A DNA stretch of 64,000 nt from Desulforudis sp. (GTDB taxonomy: Bacteria; Bacillota; Desulfotomaculia; Desulfotomaculales; Desulforudaceae): positions 1-64,000 of the forward strand of contig QZIR01000071.1 of NCBI GenBank assembly GCA_003604975.1, written 5' to 3'. The notes below the pieces were generated by a model. The model was not told the DNA's origin, searched no databases, and saw only the letters and a list, made by a program, of their open reading frames with translations. Made by a program: the position numbers and the translations under genes. Shown here piece by piece: positions 43,242 to 52,105 of the stretch; positions within the stretch are counted from its first letter, which is position 1; each line of letters starts with the position of its first letter.

Positions 43242-44054
43242 ATGAGATACCTTTTATTATTTGCCATTATCTTGCAACTCATAATAATCGACTCCGATTT
43301 GTCTTTCGCAGACGATCCCTGCGAGGGGATGGATGACCTAATAATTATGCTTGTCGTGGCCATGCCGCAACTAACCCCTGACGATTTGCAGGCTGGCAGG
43401 TTCCACGTAGATACCGGCGGGCAGGATTCCGCAGTGAGGTATACCGTGCGAGACAAGGTAATTTTCGAGCAGCACGTTCAGGGCGGGCAAAATCCTTTTC
43501 AGGTGATCAACCTGGGCGGCTTAAGCGCGTTGTATTTCGGAGATACTGACGGAACACCTTATTTCTGTGGATACATTGTTGCCCCATCATACCGGACAGG
43601 AAAATTCCTGTTGATTCCGAGCCGTCGCGTACTCGGGACATGGAAACCGTGGGAAAAATCATTACCACCGTCTCGGGTGACATATTATCAGCAAAAGGAT
43701 AGCAAAATCTCCCAGGTCTTATATCGGCCGCTGCTGAATGGCCCGCCCACTGAATTTCTCCAAAATTTGAGTGTCAAGGATATCGATTCCGATGGGGAGA
43801 TGGAGATATTGACCAACGAACAACCCGATTGGGCGGACAGTTGCGGTTTTTCAAACGCAGGTACACCCTACTGGAAAAGCATCTATCACCTTTCCCCGCG
43901 AGACCATTCCCTGAAGGATGTTAGCGAGCGCTATCCAAAGGTCTACGCATCCATCGCGGAACAACTCAAACAATCTCTCCAGGAAAACAAGAGTCCTTTG
44001 TGCAACAGCGAGGTGGATAAATTGTTGCGCAAGGCCCAGCAATTGGCTCGCTGA
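43242..44054 (+). CDS. Secreted protein of unknown function
   Basis: This 270-residue protein has a clear signal peptide (residues 1-23, cut near SFA-DDP), three Cys in the mature part and no membrane segment. The segment DIDSDGEMEILTNEQPDW (about 187-204) looks like a small calcium-binding or FG-GAP/VCBS-like loop followed by a strand. The C-terminal 40 residues form a charged helix. The start is well supported by GAGGAGGTG. It is convergent with the zincin-like gene and has no obvious partner. Confidence 0.65.
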   Translation: MRYLLLFAIILQLIIIDSDLSFADDPCEGMDDLIIMLVVAMPQLTPDDLQAGRFHVDTGGQDSAVRYTVRDKVIFEQHVQGGQNPFQVINLGGLSALYFGDTDGTPYFCGYIVAPSYRTGKFLLIPSRRVLGTWKPWEKSLPPSRVTYYQQKDSKISQVLYRPLLNGPPTEFLQNLSVKDIDSDGEMEILTNEQPDWADSCGFSNAGTPYWKSIYHLSPRDHSLKDVSERYPKVYASIAEQLKQSLQENKSPLCNSEVDKLLRKAQQLAR

Positions 44055-44129
44055 GCTCGCGCTGACAGCCGATATTCATCTCCAACAGGGATTCACAGTA
44101 TGGCTTGCATGCCAAACAACAAGTTCTGT

Positions 44130-45431
44130 TTACCGGCATAACCCCTCCCAATCCTCAACCCTTGCAGGCCACCTCAACTCTCTGAGCCTTTCAAGAGATG
44201 CCATGACCGAACCGACTGATTTACCTTTGAATTTTTCATACACTCGGTACGGGGCAGATTGTGATCTATTCAATTCCTCAAAAGTGCATTTGAAGTCTCC
44301 GCCTACTTCTTCAGCGACCCACCAGGTGATCAACTGGGCCCATCCCTCGTGAACGTCCTCCTCGGTCAGTTTGTAGAGATCAATCTGCCACTCCGGAACG
44401 CCGGGCTTGGGGAGAAGATGAGTAACCCAATGGCCCACCTCATGGACGAGCACCACCGCACGCAGTAATTTCTCATTACAACCATATTTCTTCGCAAACC
44501 AGTCCAGCCCCCTAGCAAACAGGATGATCTTCGGCTCTGGTACGTAGTATCCCAAAACTTGTTCGATGGAGATATTCTCTGGCAGTCTACGCTGGTTATT
44601 ACGAGACACCCGAGGCTTCATGTCCGATACCCCTCCTTCTTCCTCCAGCTCAGGATAGGCAACAAACAGGGGTGGCGCTTCGTAAGACATGAATATCTCC
44701 GGAAGAAGTGCGGGACGAAATCCACCTTGCCGGACATTATCCATTATGGTCGCAATAAGTTCACGCTCATCACGCGTCAGGGAGTAAAGGATGCGTCGGG
44801 TGAGGGGTTGCCGAGAAAAGTCCACCTGACAGGCTCTTTCGCGCTGAGCAATCAGATTGTCAATGATTTGCAAGGAATTGCTGTCACCTGTTCTCTGAAC
44901 GATTGACCGCAATTTCGAGATTTTCCCTGACGGGATATAGCCAACGACAGGCAGAAAAGGAGACTCGATATTGATGGGTAGTCCTCCGGGGCGAGAATTG
45001 TCGGTGCTTCTGCACTCCAAGGCCCTCGCAAAATTCTGCCATGTCTGAAATGGCTCACCCGGATCGCTATCAAAATTCCGATAGATGACATCCTCTTTCA
45101 TCTGCCCTGTCAGCTGACTCCAGATATCAACATTCAGGTTGTCCACATTCCCCAGCCACGAACGCGCTGCTTCTGCCTGTTCTGTGACATTTGACGTGAA
45201 CCAGCGTACTGCAAGGTCAACACCAACCTTTTCCACGAGGAGCATGCAAAGGTGGTCAAAATCTCGCGGCGGCCGTACGTTCTCAACAGCAGGCCAATTT
45301 TCAGAATCTCTGACAAGATTTTCCCAGCCGGGAATTGAACTCTGAAACTTTTCAGCCCATCTGGACCTGAACCAGATATACTTTGTGTCTCTGTTTCTAA
45401 CGATTTGCAGCAGGTCCTCAAGCGATACCAT
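44130..45431 (-). CDS. Zincin-like putative metallopeptidase
   Basis: About 433 residues, no signal peptide. Around residue 330, VVLVHEVGHWVTHLL gives the HExxH zinc motif, and about 30 residues later EEDVHEGWAQLITWW supplies a Glu that may be the third ligand, as in gluzincin-type enzymes. The ATG at 45431 follows GAGGAGAAAC; a TTG six codons upstream (45449) is less likely. The N-terminal 250 residues are unknown and rich in Trp and Arg. Substrate and role unknown. Confidence 0.6.
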   Translation of the reverse strand: MVSLEDLLQIVRNRDTKYIWFRSRWAEKFQSSIPGWENLVRDSENWPAVENVRPPRDFDHLCMLLVEKVGVDLAVRWFTSNVTEQAEAARSWLGNVDNLNVDIWSQLTGQMKEDVIYRNFDSDPGEPFQTWQNFARALECRSTDNSRPGGLPINIESPFLPVVGYIPSGKISKLRSIVQRTGDSNSLQIIDNLIAQRERACQVDFSRQPLTRRILYSLTRDERELIATIMDNVRQGGFRPALLPEIFMSYEAPPLFVAYPELEEEGGVSDMKPRVSRNNQRRLPENISIEQVLGYYVPEPKIILFARGLDWFAKKYGCNEKLLRAVVLVHEVGHWVTHLLPKPGVPEWQIDLYKLTEEDVHEGWAQLITWWVAEEVGGDFKCTFEELNRSQSAPYRVYEKFKGKSVGSVMASLERLRELRWPARVEDWEGLCR

Positions 45432-45485
45432 CGTTCCGTTTCTCCTCAATTTACTTGATCAAATAAAATAACTTCATCAAGTATT

Positions 45486-46163
45486 TCACTGTCTGCCCCC
45501 CATGTCAAGCAACCATAATTTTTTCTGAATCCGGTAGGTGTTGAAGATGAGGCCGCCCAGGCAGAGCAGCACCGTCAGGGGCAGAAGCACGGGGAGGCTG
45601 GCCGTGCCGAAGCGAATGAGGAAAATATTGATGAGGATGAAGACAATGCGGGTCTCAGTCGGACCGATGCCGTAATGGTAGATTTCGAACTCGTTGGTGG
45701 CGCCGAAGGAGAGGAAGGAATTGACCATAAAGGCGACGAGGATGACCAAGAGCCCGAAAATCCAGACTTCCAGGTCGGGCGGAGCGATCATGGAGCCGAC
45801 GAACACCAGGGAGCAGAGAAAGGTGAAATCCAGGAAGTGCTCCATGTAAAAGCCCCACTTGACCAGCCCGGTGTCCCGCTGTCTCCCCAGTTCGCCGTCC
45901 AGCAGGTCGGTCAGATACTGGAGGAGGATCATCAGGGACACCACCCAGAGCAGGGCAAGATTGGACCGGGCCTGGAAGGCGACTACGACATTGACCGCTG
46001 ACCAGAGCAGGGTCGCCAGGGTCAGGTGGTAGGTTTCGATCCCCCTCGGTATTTTAGGAATCAGCCACTGCTTCAGCCTGGTTTCCGGCCCGTTCAGCAG
46101 TGACTTTCCGACCTTCTTATCGCCGGCAAACTCTCTTGTCTTCGCATTCCCATGGTTCTGCAT
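45486..46163 (-). CDS. CDP-alcohol phosphatidyltransferase family protein
   Basis: The 225-residue integral membrane protein contains the family motif DGELGRQRDTG...G...E...D (about residues 89-111). The usual pattern is DGxxARx8Gx3Dx3D. Here the Ala is Gly and the third Asp is Glu, so activity is probable but the metal site differs. Such enzymes join a CDP-linked lipid to an alcohol head group in phospholipid synthesis. Six membrane segments fit the fold. It is the last gene of a leftward operon with the ceramidase-like and Aas-like genes, pointing to membrane lipid remodelling. Confidence 0.75.
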   Translation of the reverse strand: MQNHGNAKTREFAGDKKVGKSLLNGPETRLKQWLIPKIPRGIETYHLTLATLLWSAVNVVVAFQARSNLALLWVVSLMILLQYLTDLLDGELGRQRDTGLVKWGFYMEHFLDFTFLCSLVFVGSMIAPPDLEVWIFGLLVILVAFMVNSFLSFGATNEFEIYHYGIGPTETRIVFILINIFLIRFGTASLPVLLPLTVLLCLGGLIFNTYRIQKKLWLLDMGGRQ

Positions 46164-46187
46164 GACTTCCTCCTTGTCAGATGATGT

Positions 46188-46982
46188 CTACCGTTCCTGG
46201 TCGGTTTTCCCGCGCTGGGCGAGCACGACCAGCAGCCAGGACGCGCTGAAGGCAGCGGCCAGGTGCTTGAGCGAGTGGCCTCTGACCATGACGAGCTGAT
46301 AGGTCTGGGCGTCAAGGATTTCAAACACCTTGGCCAGGCCGTAGCCGGCACCGATGATCAGGACATCGGACACCCTTAAGGTTGCCGATTTCCAGAAGAA
46401 GACGATCACCAGGATGACCGGCATGGGCAAGAACTGGATTATGGCATACGGCCGCAGATCACCAACTCCAAATTGTTCCGTGCCGAGCCAGTAGATCACG
46501 CTGAGCAGGCCGGCGAGACAGAGGGGCAGCAGAAGCTGTCTCCCCAATTTTGTGCTGACATATTCGCCGATGATAATCGAGAGAAAGGCCATGAAGCTGA
46601 GGGCCATTGCCATGCGGTCCCATGCCAGGCCCCAGTTGTCAGGCTGGAGATGGTAATACCCGGAACCAATGCCCGTACACAGGATGGCCGCGTAAAACAC
46701 CAGATAGCTCAGCCCATTTCCGGCGGCAAATCTACCCGCCCATAGGGTTCTGCACTGGGACAGACCGAACAACCCCACCAGCACGAAAGGCAGGTTGGAA
46801 ACGACGTTCCAGAAGTTCGGAATGCCAAACAGTAAACGCTGGTCGGCAAAATCATGGTAGGCCGGGTCCTGGGAGATGGGGCCGTGCCAGTACAGAACGC
46901 CGATGGCCACGGCACACAGCATGAGAAGGAGGAACGGCACTATTTTGCGCATAACCAGGCTTGCTTCGGGTTGGGTTTTCAT
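46188..46982 (-). CDS. Ceramidase-like (CREST superfamily) membrane protein
   Basis: The 264-residue protein has about seven membrane segments and the metal-ligand pattern of alkaline ceramidase/CREST hydrolases: NFWNVVSNLPF near residue 56, GSGYYHLQPDNWGLAWDRM (His and Asp) at about 105-125, and MVRGHSLKHLAAAF (two His) near 240. Known members cleave amide or ester bonds in lipids at the membrane. It starts 3 bp after the Aas-like gene stop and is surely co-transcribed. The real lipid substrate cannot be told. Confidence 0.75.
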   Translation of the reverse strand: MKTQPEASLVMRKIVPFLLLMLCAVAIGVLYWHGPISQDPAYHDFADQRLLFGIPNFWNVVSNLPFVLVGLFGLSQCRTLWAGRFAAGNGLSYLVFYAAILCTGIGSGYYHLQPDNWGLAWDRMAMALSFMAFLSIIIGEYVSTKLGRQLLLPLCLAGLLSVIYWLGTEQFGVGDLRPYAIIQFLPMPVILVIVFFWKSATLRVSDVLIIGAGYGLAKVFEILDAQTYQLVMVRGHSLKHLAAAFSASWLLVVLAQRGKTDQER

Positions 46983-46985
46983 GGT

Positions 46986-49900
46986 TCAGGCCAGGGCGGT
47001 CTTGAGTTGACGGTAGTTGATCTTGCCGGTGCCGAGCACCGGGATGGAGTCGATCCGCACCAGGCGCCGGATATTATGCAGTGCGGAAAGGCCAGCCTGG
47101 CGGATGCACCGGTTGACTTCCTCGCGCTCGATGGCAAAGGTCGTAAAGAGGACGATCTCCGGATGACTTTCGTCCGGGGTCGCCTCGATGGCCAGCGCCG
47201 GGGAGCCGTCCGTATGCGTCGGAAAATGCTGCTGCAGCACGGTCTCGATGGCCGGCAGGGAGATCATCTCTCCTCCGAGCTTGACGAACCGCTTCAGCCG
47301 ACCGCAGAAGGTGAGAATGCTGCTTACACCTTCCCGGACCAGGTCACCTGTATTATACCAGCTTTTCCCGTCAAGCATGACAAAGGGCGAAGCGGCGGAG
47401 GTTCCCAGGTAGCCGGCGAACACGTTCTTGCCCCGAACCAGGAGCAGTCCCTGCTGCTCTGTCCCGACCCGCTGCATACTGTCCGGATCGACAATGGCGT
47501 ACTCCATGCCGGGCAGAACACGGCCGATGGTTTCCGGGACCGGTGCGTCGGGCGTGTTGACGCTGACCACCGGCGAGCATTCGGTGATGCCGTATCCTTC
47601 GCACAGAACAGCGCCGGGTAACGCATCCTTCACCTGGCGGTAGACGTAATCGGGACATTTTTCCGCGCCGGTGAACAGCAGGCGCAGGGAGGCAAGCTGA
47701 CCCGGTTTTGCCGCCCGGAGGATACCGCTGACAAAGGTGGGCGTCCCGATGAGCAGGGTCGAGCGGTACTGCTCGATAAGCCCTGCCAGAGCAGCGCCTT
47801 CGGTAGGATTGGCGTGATACGTGGTCCTGAGACCGAGGCAGAACGGCAGGATGATGTTGCCGGCCAGGCCCAGGGAATGGAATGGCGGCAGCATCGCCAA
47901 CAACCGGTCACTTTCTCTGAACGACAGCACCGAATTGAAATCCTTCAGGTTGGCCAGGATATTGGCATGACTCAGTGGTACCGCCTTGGGCATCGCCTCG
48001 GAGCCGCTGGTAAAGAGAATGGCCGCGGTTTCGCTCACCTTACTCCCGGCGAGGGGCGACCAGGACACATACCCCGCGATCAGGGCGGATATTTTTTCCG
48101 CCAGAGTAATCTCTTTGCGCAGGTCTTCCATGTACAGCCATTCCGCATCCAGGGAGGACAGGTCAATCCCCTGGCCCCGCAATTTGTCCATCAGGGCTCG
48201 CGCGGTGATGATGTGGGTGACCCCGGCGGTCTTCAGGCAGTGACTCATATGGCCGGCCCCGACGGTCCAGTTGAGCATGACCGGGGTCTTGCCCGCGAAC
48301 AGGGTGGCGAAATAGGAGAGCGCGGCACCCACGGACGGTGGGAGCATGATCCCTAGGGCCGAGCCGTCAATCCTTTGCAGTTTCCGGCGCAGGATCATGG
48401 TGGCGACGATCATCTGGCGGTAGGTCTTCACCCCGCTGATTCGGTCGGCAACAATGGCCTGATCGGGGCGTTCCTTGGCCTTGCGCAAAAAAGTGCCGGC
48501 AATTGTGGCCTCACCGCCCAGGGTGAGCATATGCTCTGAACCAGCCTTGAACCAGGCCGGATGGATCTTCCCCGCTTCCTGTTTCATGCCCAGGCCCTGG
48601 CCGCAGGCAGCAAGTATCACATCGCCCACGGTCTGCATGGACTCCAGGTCAGTGACCTCCATCCCGAACTCCTTCTCCAGCCAGACGGCGAGCTCCATGA
48701 TGGACAGGCTGTCCATGCCGATGTCCTGGGCCAGATTATCCTTGACCGTGACAGAGGCGACCCCGTTGATTTCCTGGAGATGGGCGATGACCTGCGCGGT
48801 AACCGAGACCGGTAAGTTGGCAAGGTCGCGGCCGTTGCTCTCGCTCTTCGGCTCGGGCTGAACAACGGGTTTTCTCCCCTGCCACCAGAAGCAAGGAACC
48901 CGCAGGTTCGGCCGGGCTGTGGCATTGTAGAATCGCTCCAGGGCCTGGTTGATGGTACCGCGGTCCCCATGTCGCGGAAAATCAGTTGGCTCTACGAACT
49001 CCACGATGACTTTCCGGCGCGGGCCGAAGAACAGGCCATTGGCCAGGGCGAACAGAAGAGCGGCCTTCGCGTTCCTGGCCGCGTTGGGCTGACCATTCGC
49101 CCAGCCGAAACGGCTGCCCCACAGTCCGGTGGTCCTGACCAGAACGATCCGCTGCCCGGGGTTTTCGTTCAGGATGGTATGCACCGCGCTTTTCCCGCTC
49201 AGGTTCTCATACATGGACCGGTAGAGGCGGCCGGCGGGATAGAGGATAATATTGTCACCAGTCCGCAGGACTTCGGCTACAAGGTTGATGCCCTGGGCGA
49301 CCTCGTCCTTTGAGCCGCGGCCGTTTTTGGCGAGACTGGGGATTCGGATGGCGTTGACCAGCTGCATCAGGGGACGGATATAGAACCGGTCGGTCTGCTC
49401 ATAATCAGCCAGCGGCCGCGGCTGGAACCGCCCGTGCAGGGTGGTCATGAGGATCACCGGATCGATCCATGCCGGATGATTGGGCAGGAAGAGAATCCCT
49501 TCGTTCGCGCGGGAAGACTTCAATCTCTCCAGGCCAATGACCTCAATATCATAGCGCAGCCGGAGCACAGTGCGGATCACCCGCAGGAGTATGGTCCGGG
49601 CAATGGCGCCGTCCCGGTAGAGCAGGACGGTAAGAGTAAGAGCGGCAACGAACGTCATGGTTCCGGCAAAGAACAGCATGGCGCCCGGGGACATCATCCG
49701 CGCCAGGGCCGAATATATCTGGCCGGCCAGCAGAATGCCGATAAAGGAGCAGAAACCGACAACGGCGATGACCTGTCCTTTATCCGTTTCCAGGGGGCGT
49801 ACCTGGATGAAGCTGGTGATCGGAATGATGTAATAACCGCCGGAAAATCCGGTCAGGATAAATGAGGCAAAAAGGGACGGGACCCGGTAGCCCTCGGGCA

Positions 49901-50861
49901 GGTACGCAGTGAGCGCCGCCGCGGCAAGACCGGCGCCCATGCCGAGCATGCCAGGCCGCAGGACCTTCGTCCAGTTGTCGATCCCGGCACAGCGGGAAGC
50001 AACGACCGCACCAATGGACACCCCCACCATCAGCGCGACACTCATCAAACTGGTGAGCGTCCGGGAGAGGTCAAGCTGCTCGATACCGTAACTGTTGATG
50101 AGCAGGACAACAAGGGCCGCGAGAAAATAGAAGAATGCATCACTCAGCACCGCCAGCAGGAGAAGCGGATCTTTCCTGAGGGCTAGCACATGGCGGAGGG
50201 AATGGACAGGGCCCGCCCATGGAAACGGTTTGTCCGGGGCGGCCGCCTGATATTTTTTGATACCGAGGGTTGCGACAAGCCCGGTCAGGGAAACCAGGAT
50301 GACGGTGCCGGCGATCAGGATCTGGCCGAGGGGTGCGGTACCGAAAACCGGCGACTGGAAGTCGAGGGCGATACCGGCACAGGCTATCCCGATGAGAATG
50401 GCTATGGTTGAGGTCATTTTCAGGGTGCCGTTGACCCGGGTAATTTTCTCACCCGGGAAATGCTCCGGTATGGAGCCGTTCAGGGCAGGACCGAAAACTG
50501 CGGAGTGAACGCCCATGAGAAAGAGCATGGCCATGATGCAGAACCAGTTGCTGGTCACGATTCCCACCGCGCCAAAGAGCATGGCGACGAGTTCGAGTAC
50601 TTTGGTGTTCACCAGAATATTTTTCTTGGGGAACCGGTCAGCCAGCCAGCCGGCATAGGCGGAACAGAGAATAAAGGGCAGGGCAAAGATGACGGTAGCC
50701 GCGCCCTGAAGGTGGGCCAGTCCTGCTCCAAGCGCAAGCAGCAGTGCCGCCTGCTTGAAAAAGTTATCGTTGAACACGCCAAGGGTATAGGCGGTGGTCA
50801 TGGAAAGATACGTCTTGTCAATATGCCTGGTATTCATCGCGGTGTCCTGATTTGGGTTCAT
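46986..50861 (-). CDS. Fused MFS/lysophospholipid acyltransferase/ACP/AMP-ligase (Aas-like)
   Basis: The 1291-residue protein joins four parts. Residues 15-420 form an MFS transporter with 10-12 membrane segments (LplT-like, TAYTLGVFNDNFFKQAALLL). Residues about 440-640 form a PlsC acyltransferase with NHPAWID (HxxxxD-type motif near 462). Residues about 690-760 form an acyl carrier domain with GMDSLSIMEL, whose Ser takes phosphopantetheine. From about 790 to the end is an AMP-binding acyl ligase (ILFTSGSEAMPK, GYGITECSP, WYNTGDL). This layout fits import and re-acylation of lysophospholipids at the inner membrane. It heads a three-gene lipid operon and has a sigma54-like box upstream. Confidence 0.92.
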   Translation of the reverse strand: MNPNQDTAMNTRHIDKTYLSMTTAYTLGVFNDNFFKQAALLLALGAGLAHLQGAATVIFALPFILCSAYAGWLADRFPKKNILVNTKVLELVAMLFGAVGIVTSNWFCIMAMLFLMGVHSAVFGPALNGSIPEHFPGEKITRVNGTLKMTSTIAILIGIACAGIALDFQSPVFGTAPLGQILIAGTVILVSLTGLVATLGIKKYQAAAPDKPFPWAGPVHSLRHVLALRKDPLLLLAVLSDAFFYFLAALVVLLINSYGIEQLDLSRTLTSLMSVALMVGVSIGAVVASRCAGIDNWTKVLRPGMLGMGAGLAAAALTAYLPEGYRVPSLFASFILTGFSGGYYIIPITSFIQVRPLETDKGQVIAVVGFCSFIGILLAGQIYSALARMMSPGAMLFFAGTMTFVAALTLTVLLYRDGAIARTILLRVIRTVLRLRYDIEVIGLERLKSSRANEGILFLPNHPAWIDPVILMTTLHGRFQPRPLADYEQTDRFYIRPLMQLVNAIRIPSLAKNGRGSKDEVAQGINLVAEVLRTGDNIILYPAGRLYRSMYENLSGKSAVHTILNENPGQRIVLVRTTGLWGSRFGWANGQPNAARNAKAALLFALANGLFFGPRRKVIVEFVEPTDFPRHGDRGTINQALERFYNATARPNLRVPCFWWQGRKPVVQPEPKSESNGRDLANLPVSVTAQVIAHLQEINGVASVTVKDNLAQDIGMDSLSIMELAVWLEKEFGMEVTDLESMQTVGDVILAACGQGLGMKQEAGKIHPAWFKAGSEHMLTLGGEATIAGTFLRKAKERPDQAIVADRISGVKTYRQMIVATMILRRKLQRIDGSALGIMLPPSVGAALSYFATLFAGKTPVMLNWTVGAGHMSHCLKTAGVTHIITARALMDKLRGQGIDLSSLDAEWLYMEDLRKEITLAEKISALIAGYVSWSPLAGSKVSETAAILFTSGSEAMPKAVPLSHANILANLKDFNSVLSFRESDRLLAMLPPFHSLGLAGNIILPFCLGLRTTYHANPTEGAALAGLIEQYRSTLLIGTPTFVSGILRAAKPGQLASLRLLFTGAEKCPDYVYRQVKDALPGAVLCEGYGITECSPVVSVNTPDAPVPETIGRVLPGMEYAIVDPDSMQRVGTEQQGLLLVRGKNVFAGYLGTSAASPFVMLDGKSWYNTGDLVREGVSSILTFCGRLKRFVKLGGEMISLPAIETVLQQHFPTHTDGSPALAIEATPDESHPEIVLFTTFAIEREEVNRCIRQAGLSALHNIRRLVRIDSIPVLGTGKINYRQLKTALA

Positions 50862-50926
50862 GTCGTTGCCTTTTCCCGGCGATTGATTCCTTTAGTGGCC
50901 TTGTTTATTTGGTTTACTGGGGAAAA

Positions 50927-50942
50927 AGCACAGGGCATGCCA
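50927..50942 (-). promoter_or_regulatory. Candidate sigma54 promoter of the Aas-like lipid operon
   Basis: On the minus strand the sequence TGGCATGCCCTGTGCT matches the sigma54 consensus TGGCACGN4TTGCW at the key -24 GG and -12 GC positions with correct spacing. It lies about 66 bp before the Aas-like start codon, a normal distance. The divergent sigma54 activator gene at 54.4 kb is a candidate regulator. Confidence 0.6.
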
Positions 50943-51129
50943 GGTTGGAAAAAAATGAGATTAATTGTGTAATACTATGAATTCATTGAATGAATAGCGG
51001 GATCAGCTCATAAGGAAAAAGCGACAGGGCTTCAAGCGAGTACAATATATGTATACCGCATGATCATTTTTAGAACATAAGCAGGGGTAACCCCCAGTAT
51101 CCCGTCGCCATCATGTTCCCTTTATTCTG

Positions 51130-51732
51130 TTAAGCAGCTGCTTTCCGGAAAATGAAAGCCATGAGCAGGCCGGTTCCCCCGCCCGCGAGGTGGACGAGCG
51201 GAACCGGAGAAAAGATCTCCGGACTGTCGACAAAGAGGGCAGAGCCGCTGAGGTACTCAAAGAGCACCTTGCCCGCAAAGGCGATTCCCGCGACAGCCGG
51301 CAGCCATATCCCTGGCCAGTCCTTTCTGGCGTAGGCCTTTCGCGTCATCATCACCGCGGCAAAGACAAAGATGGCGGATGCCAGCCCTGACAACCCCCGG
51401 TAATAAACAAGACCCGGGTCTGCGAACCAGCTGACCACGGGGATGATTATCCCTGCCGCTGCCAGGGTAGCGATATATCCTTTCCTGGAGATGGACTCGC
51501 AGATGGTGCCGATAGCCAGGAAGGTTATCGTGCACCAGAGAAAGTGATCAAAGGACCAGTGCAGCCAGTGGCCGGTGATCCCCCTCCACACCTCGCCGGC
51601 AGTCATGGCAGCTCGGTCATACTGGAGAAAGGATAGGGCGTCCCGGCACAAGAATAGAACCAGGGCGATAATCCCCATGCCCATGGTGACCAGAGGATAC
51701 CCTGTGACGGATGTGGCGCGATGGCTTGTCAT
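51130..51732 (-). CDS. Rhombosortase-type intramembrane serine protease
   Basis: The 200-residue protein is a minimal rhomboid with six membrane segments: GHWLHWSFDHFLWC in the second, the catalytic YRGLSGLAS (Ser about 113), and PLVHLAGGGTGLL (His about 183). Such small rhomboids (rhombosortases) process proteins that end with a GlyGly-CTERM tail. The VIT-vWA protein encoded two genes upstream in the same direction has such a tail, so it is the likely substrate. The gene lies 75 bp after a Cys-rich small gene in the same operon. Confidence 0.82.
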   Translation of the reverse strand: MTSHRATSVTGYPLVTMGMGIIALVLFLCRDALSFLQYDRAAMTAGEVWRGITGHWLHWSFDHFLWCTITFLAIGTICESISRKGYIATLAAAGIIIPVVSWFADPGLVYYRGLSGLASAIFVFAAVMMTRKAYARKDWPGIWLPAVAGIAFAGKVLFEYLSGSALFVDSPEIFSPVPLVHLAGGGTGLLMAFIFRKAAA

Positions 51733-51807
51733 TTGTGTTCTCCGGCTCCTTGCTTTCCATTGCTGCCGGGGCCTGGGATTGGACCCCGGCAGCGGGTTTA
51801 TGTTGTT

Positions 51808-52080
51808 CTACCTTCGGGGGAGGGACACGAGCCCGCACCTGCCGATAGATATCCCGTGGAAATAATCTGTTTCATCAACCCAGGCCATGCAGCGGGTAGT
51901 CAGACAGAGATTGTTGACCGTCATGGGATCATTGCTATCCTGCTGCCCAGGCTCCGGCTGGTTTTCCGTGCAGGAAAACCCTGTCTCGCCGCAGCCATTC
52001 TGCATTCTTGTCCAGGCAAACGGACACCATTTTCTGGCCGCATCCTCTTTTCTGTGGGTAACGGCACATACTACGCTCAT
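51808..52080 (-). CDS. Small cysteine-rich protein
   Basis: 90 residues from the ATG at 52080, which has an AGGAGGTTAGGAAA ribosome site; a longer frame to 52146 is unlikely. It holds eight Cys, including WCPFAW and CLTTRCMAWVDE. The CPF...CxxxxCMAW pattern recalls small metal-binding proteins common in Desulfobacterota-type genomes, so zinc or iron-sulphur binding is likely. No signal peptide. It lies between the VIT-vWA gene and the rhombosortase gene and shares their direction. Confidence 0.65.
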   Translation of the reverse strand: MSVVCAVTHRKEDAARKWCPFAWTRMQNGCGETGFSCTENQPEPGQQDSNDPMTVNNLCLTTRCMAWVDETDYFHGISIGRCGLVSLPRR

Positions 52081-52105
52081 TTTCCTAACCTCCTGTTGCT
52101 TACGG

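Noticed and set aside
46473-50972. Rightward open frames opposite the Aas-like and ceramidase-like genes
   Set aside because: They mirror the third-codon-position GC bias of the leftward genes, and no domain is readable in them.
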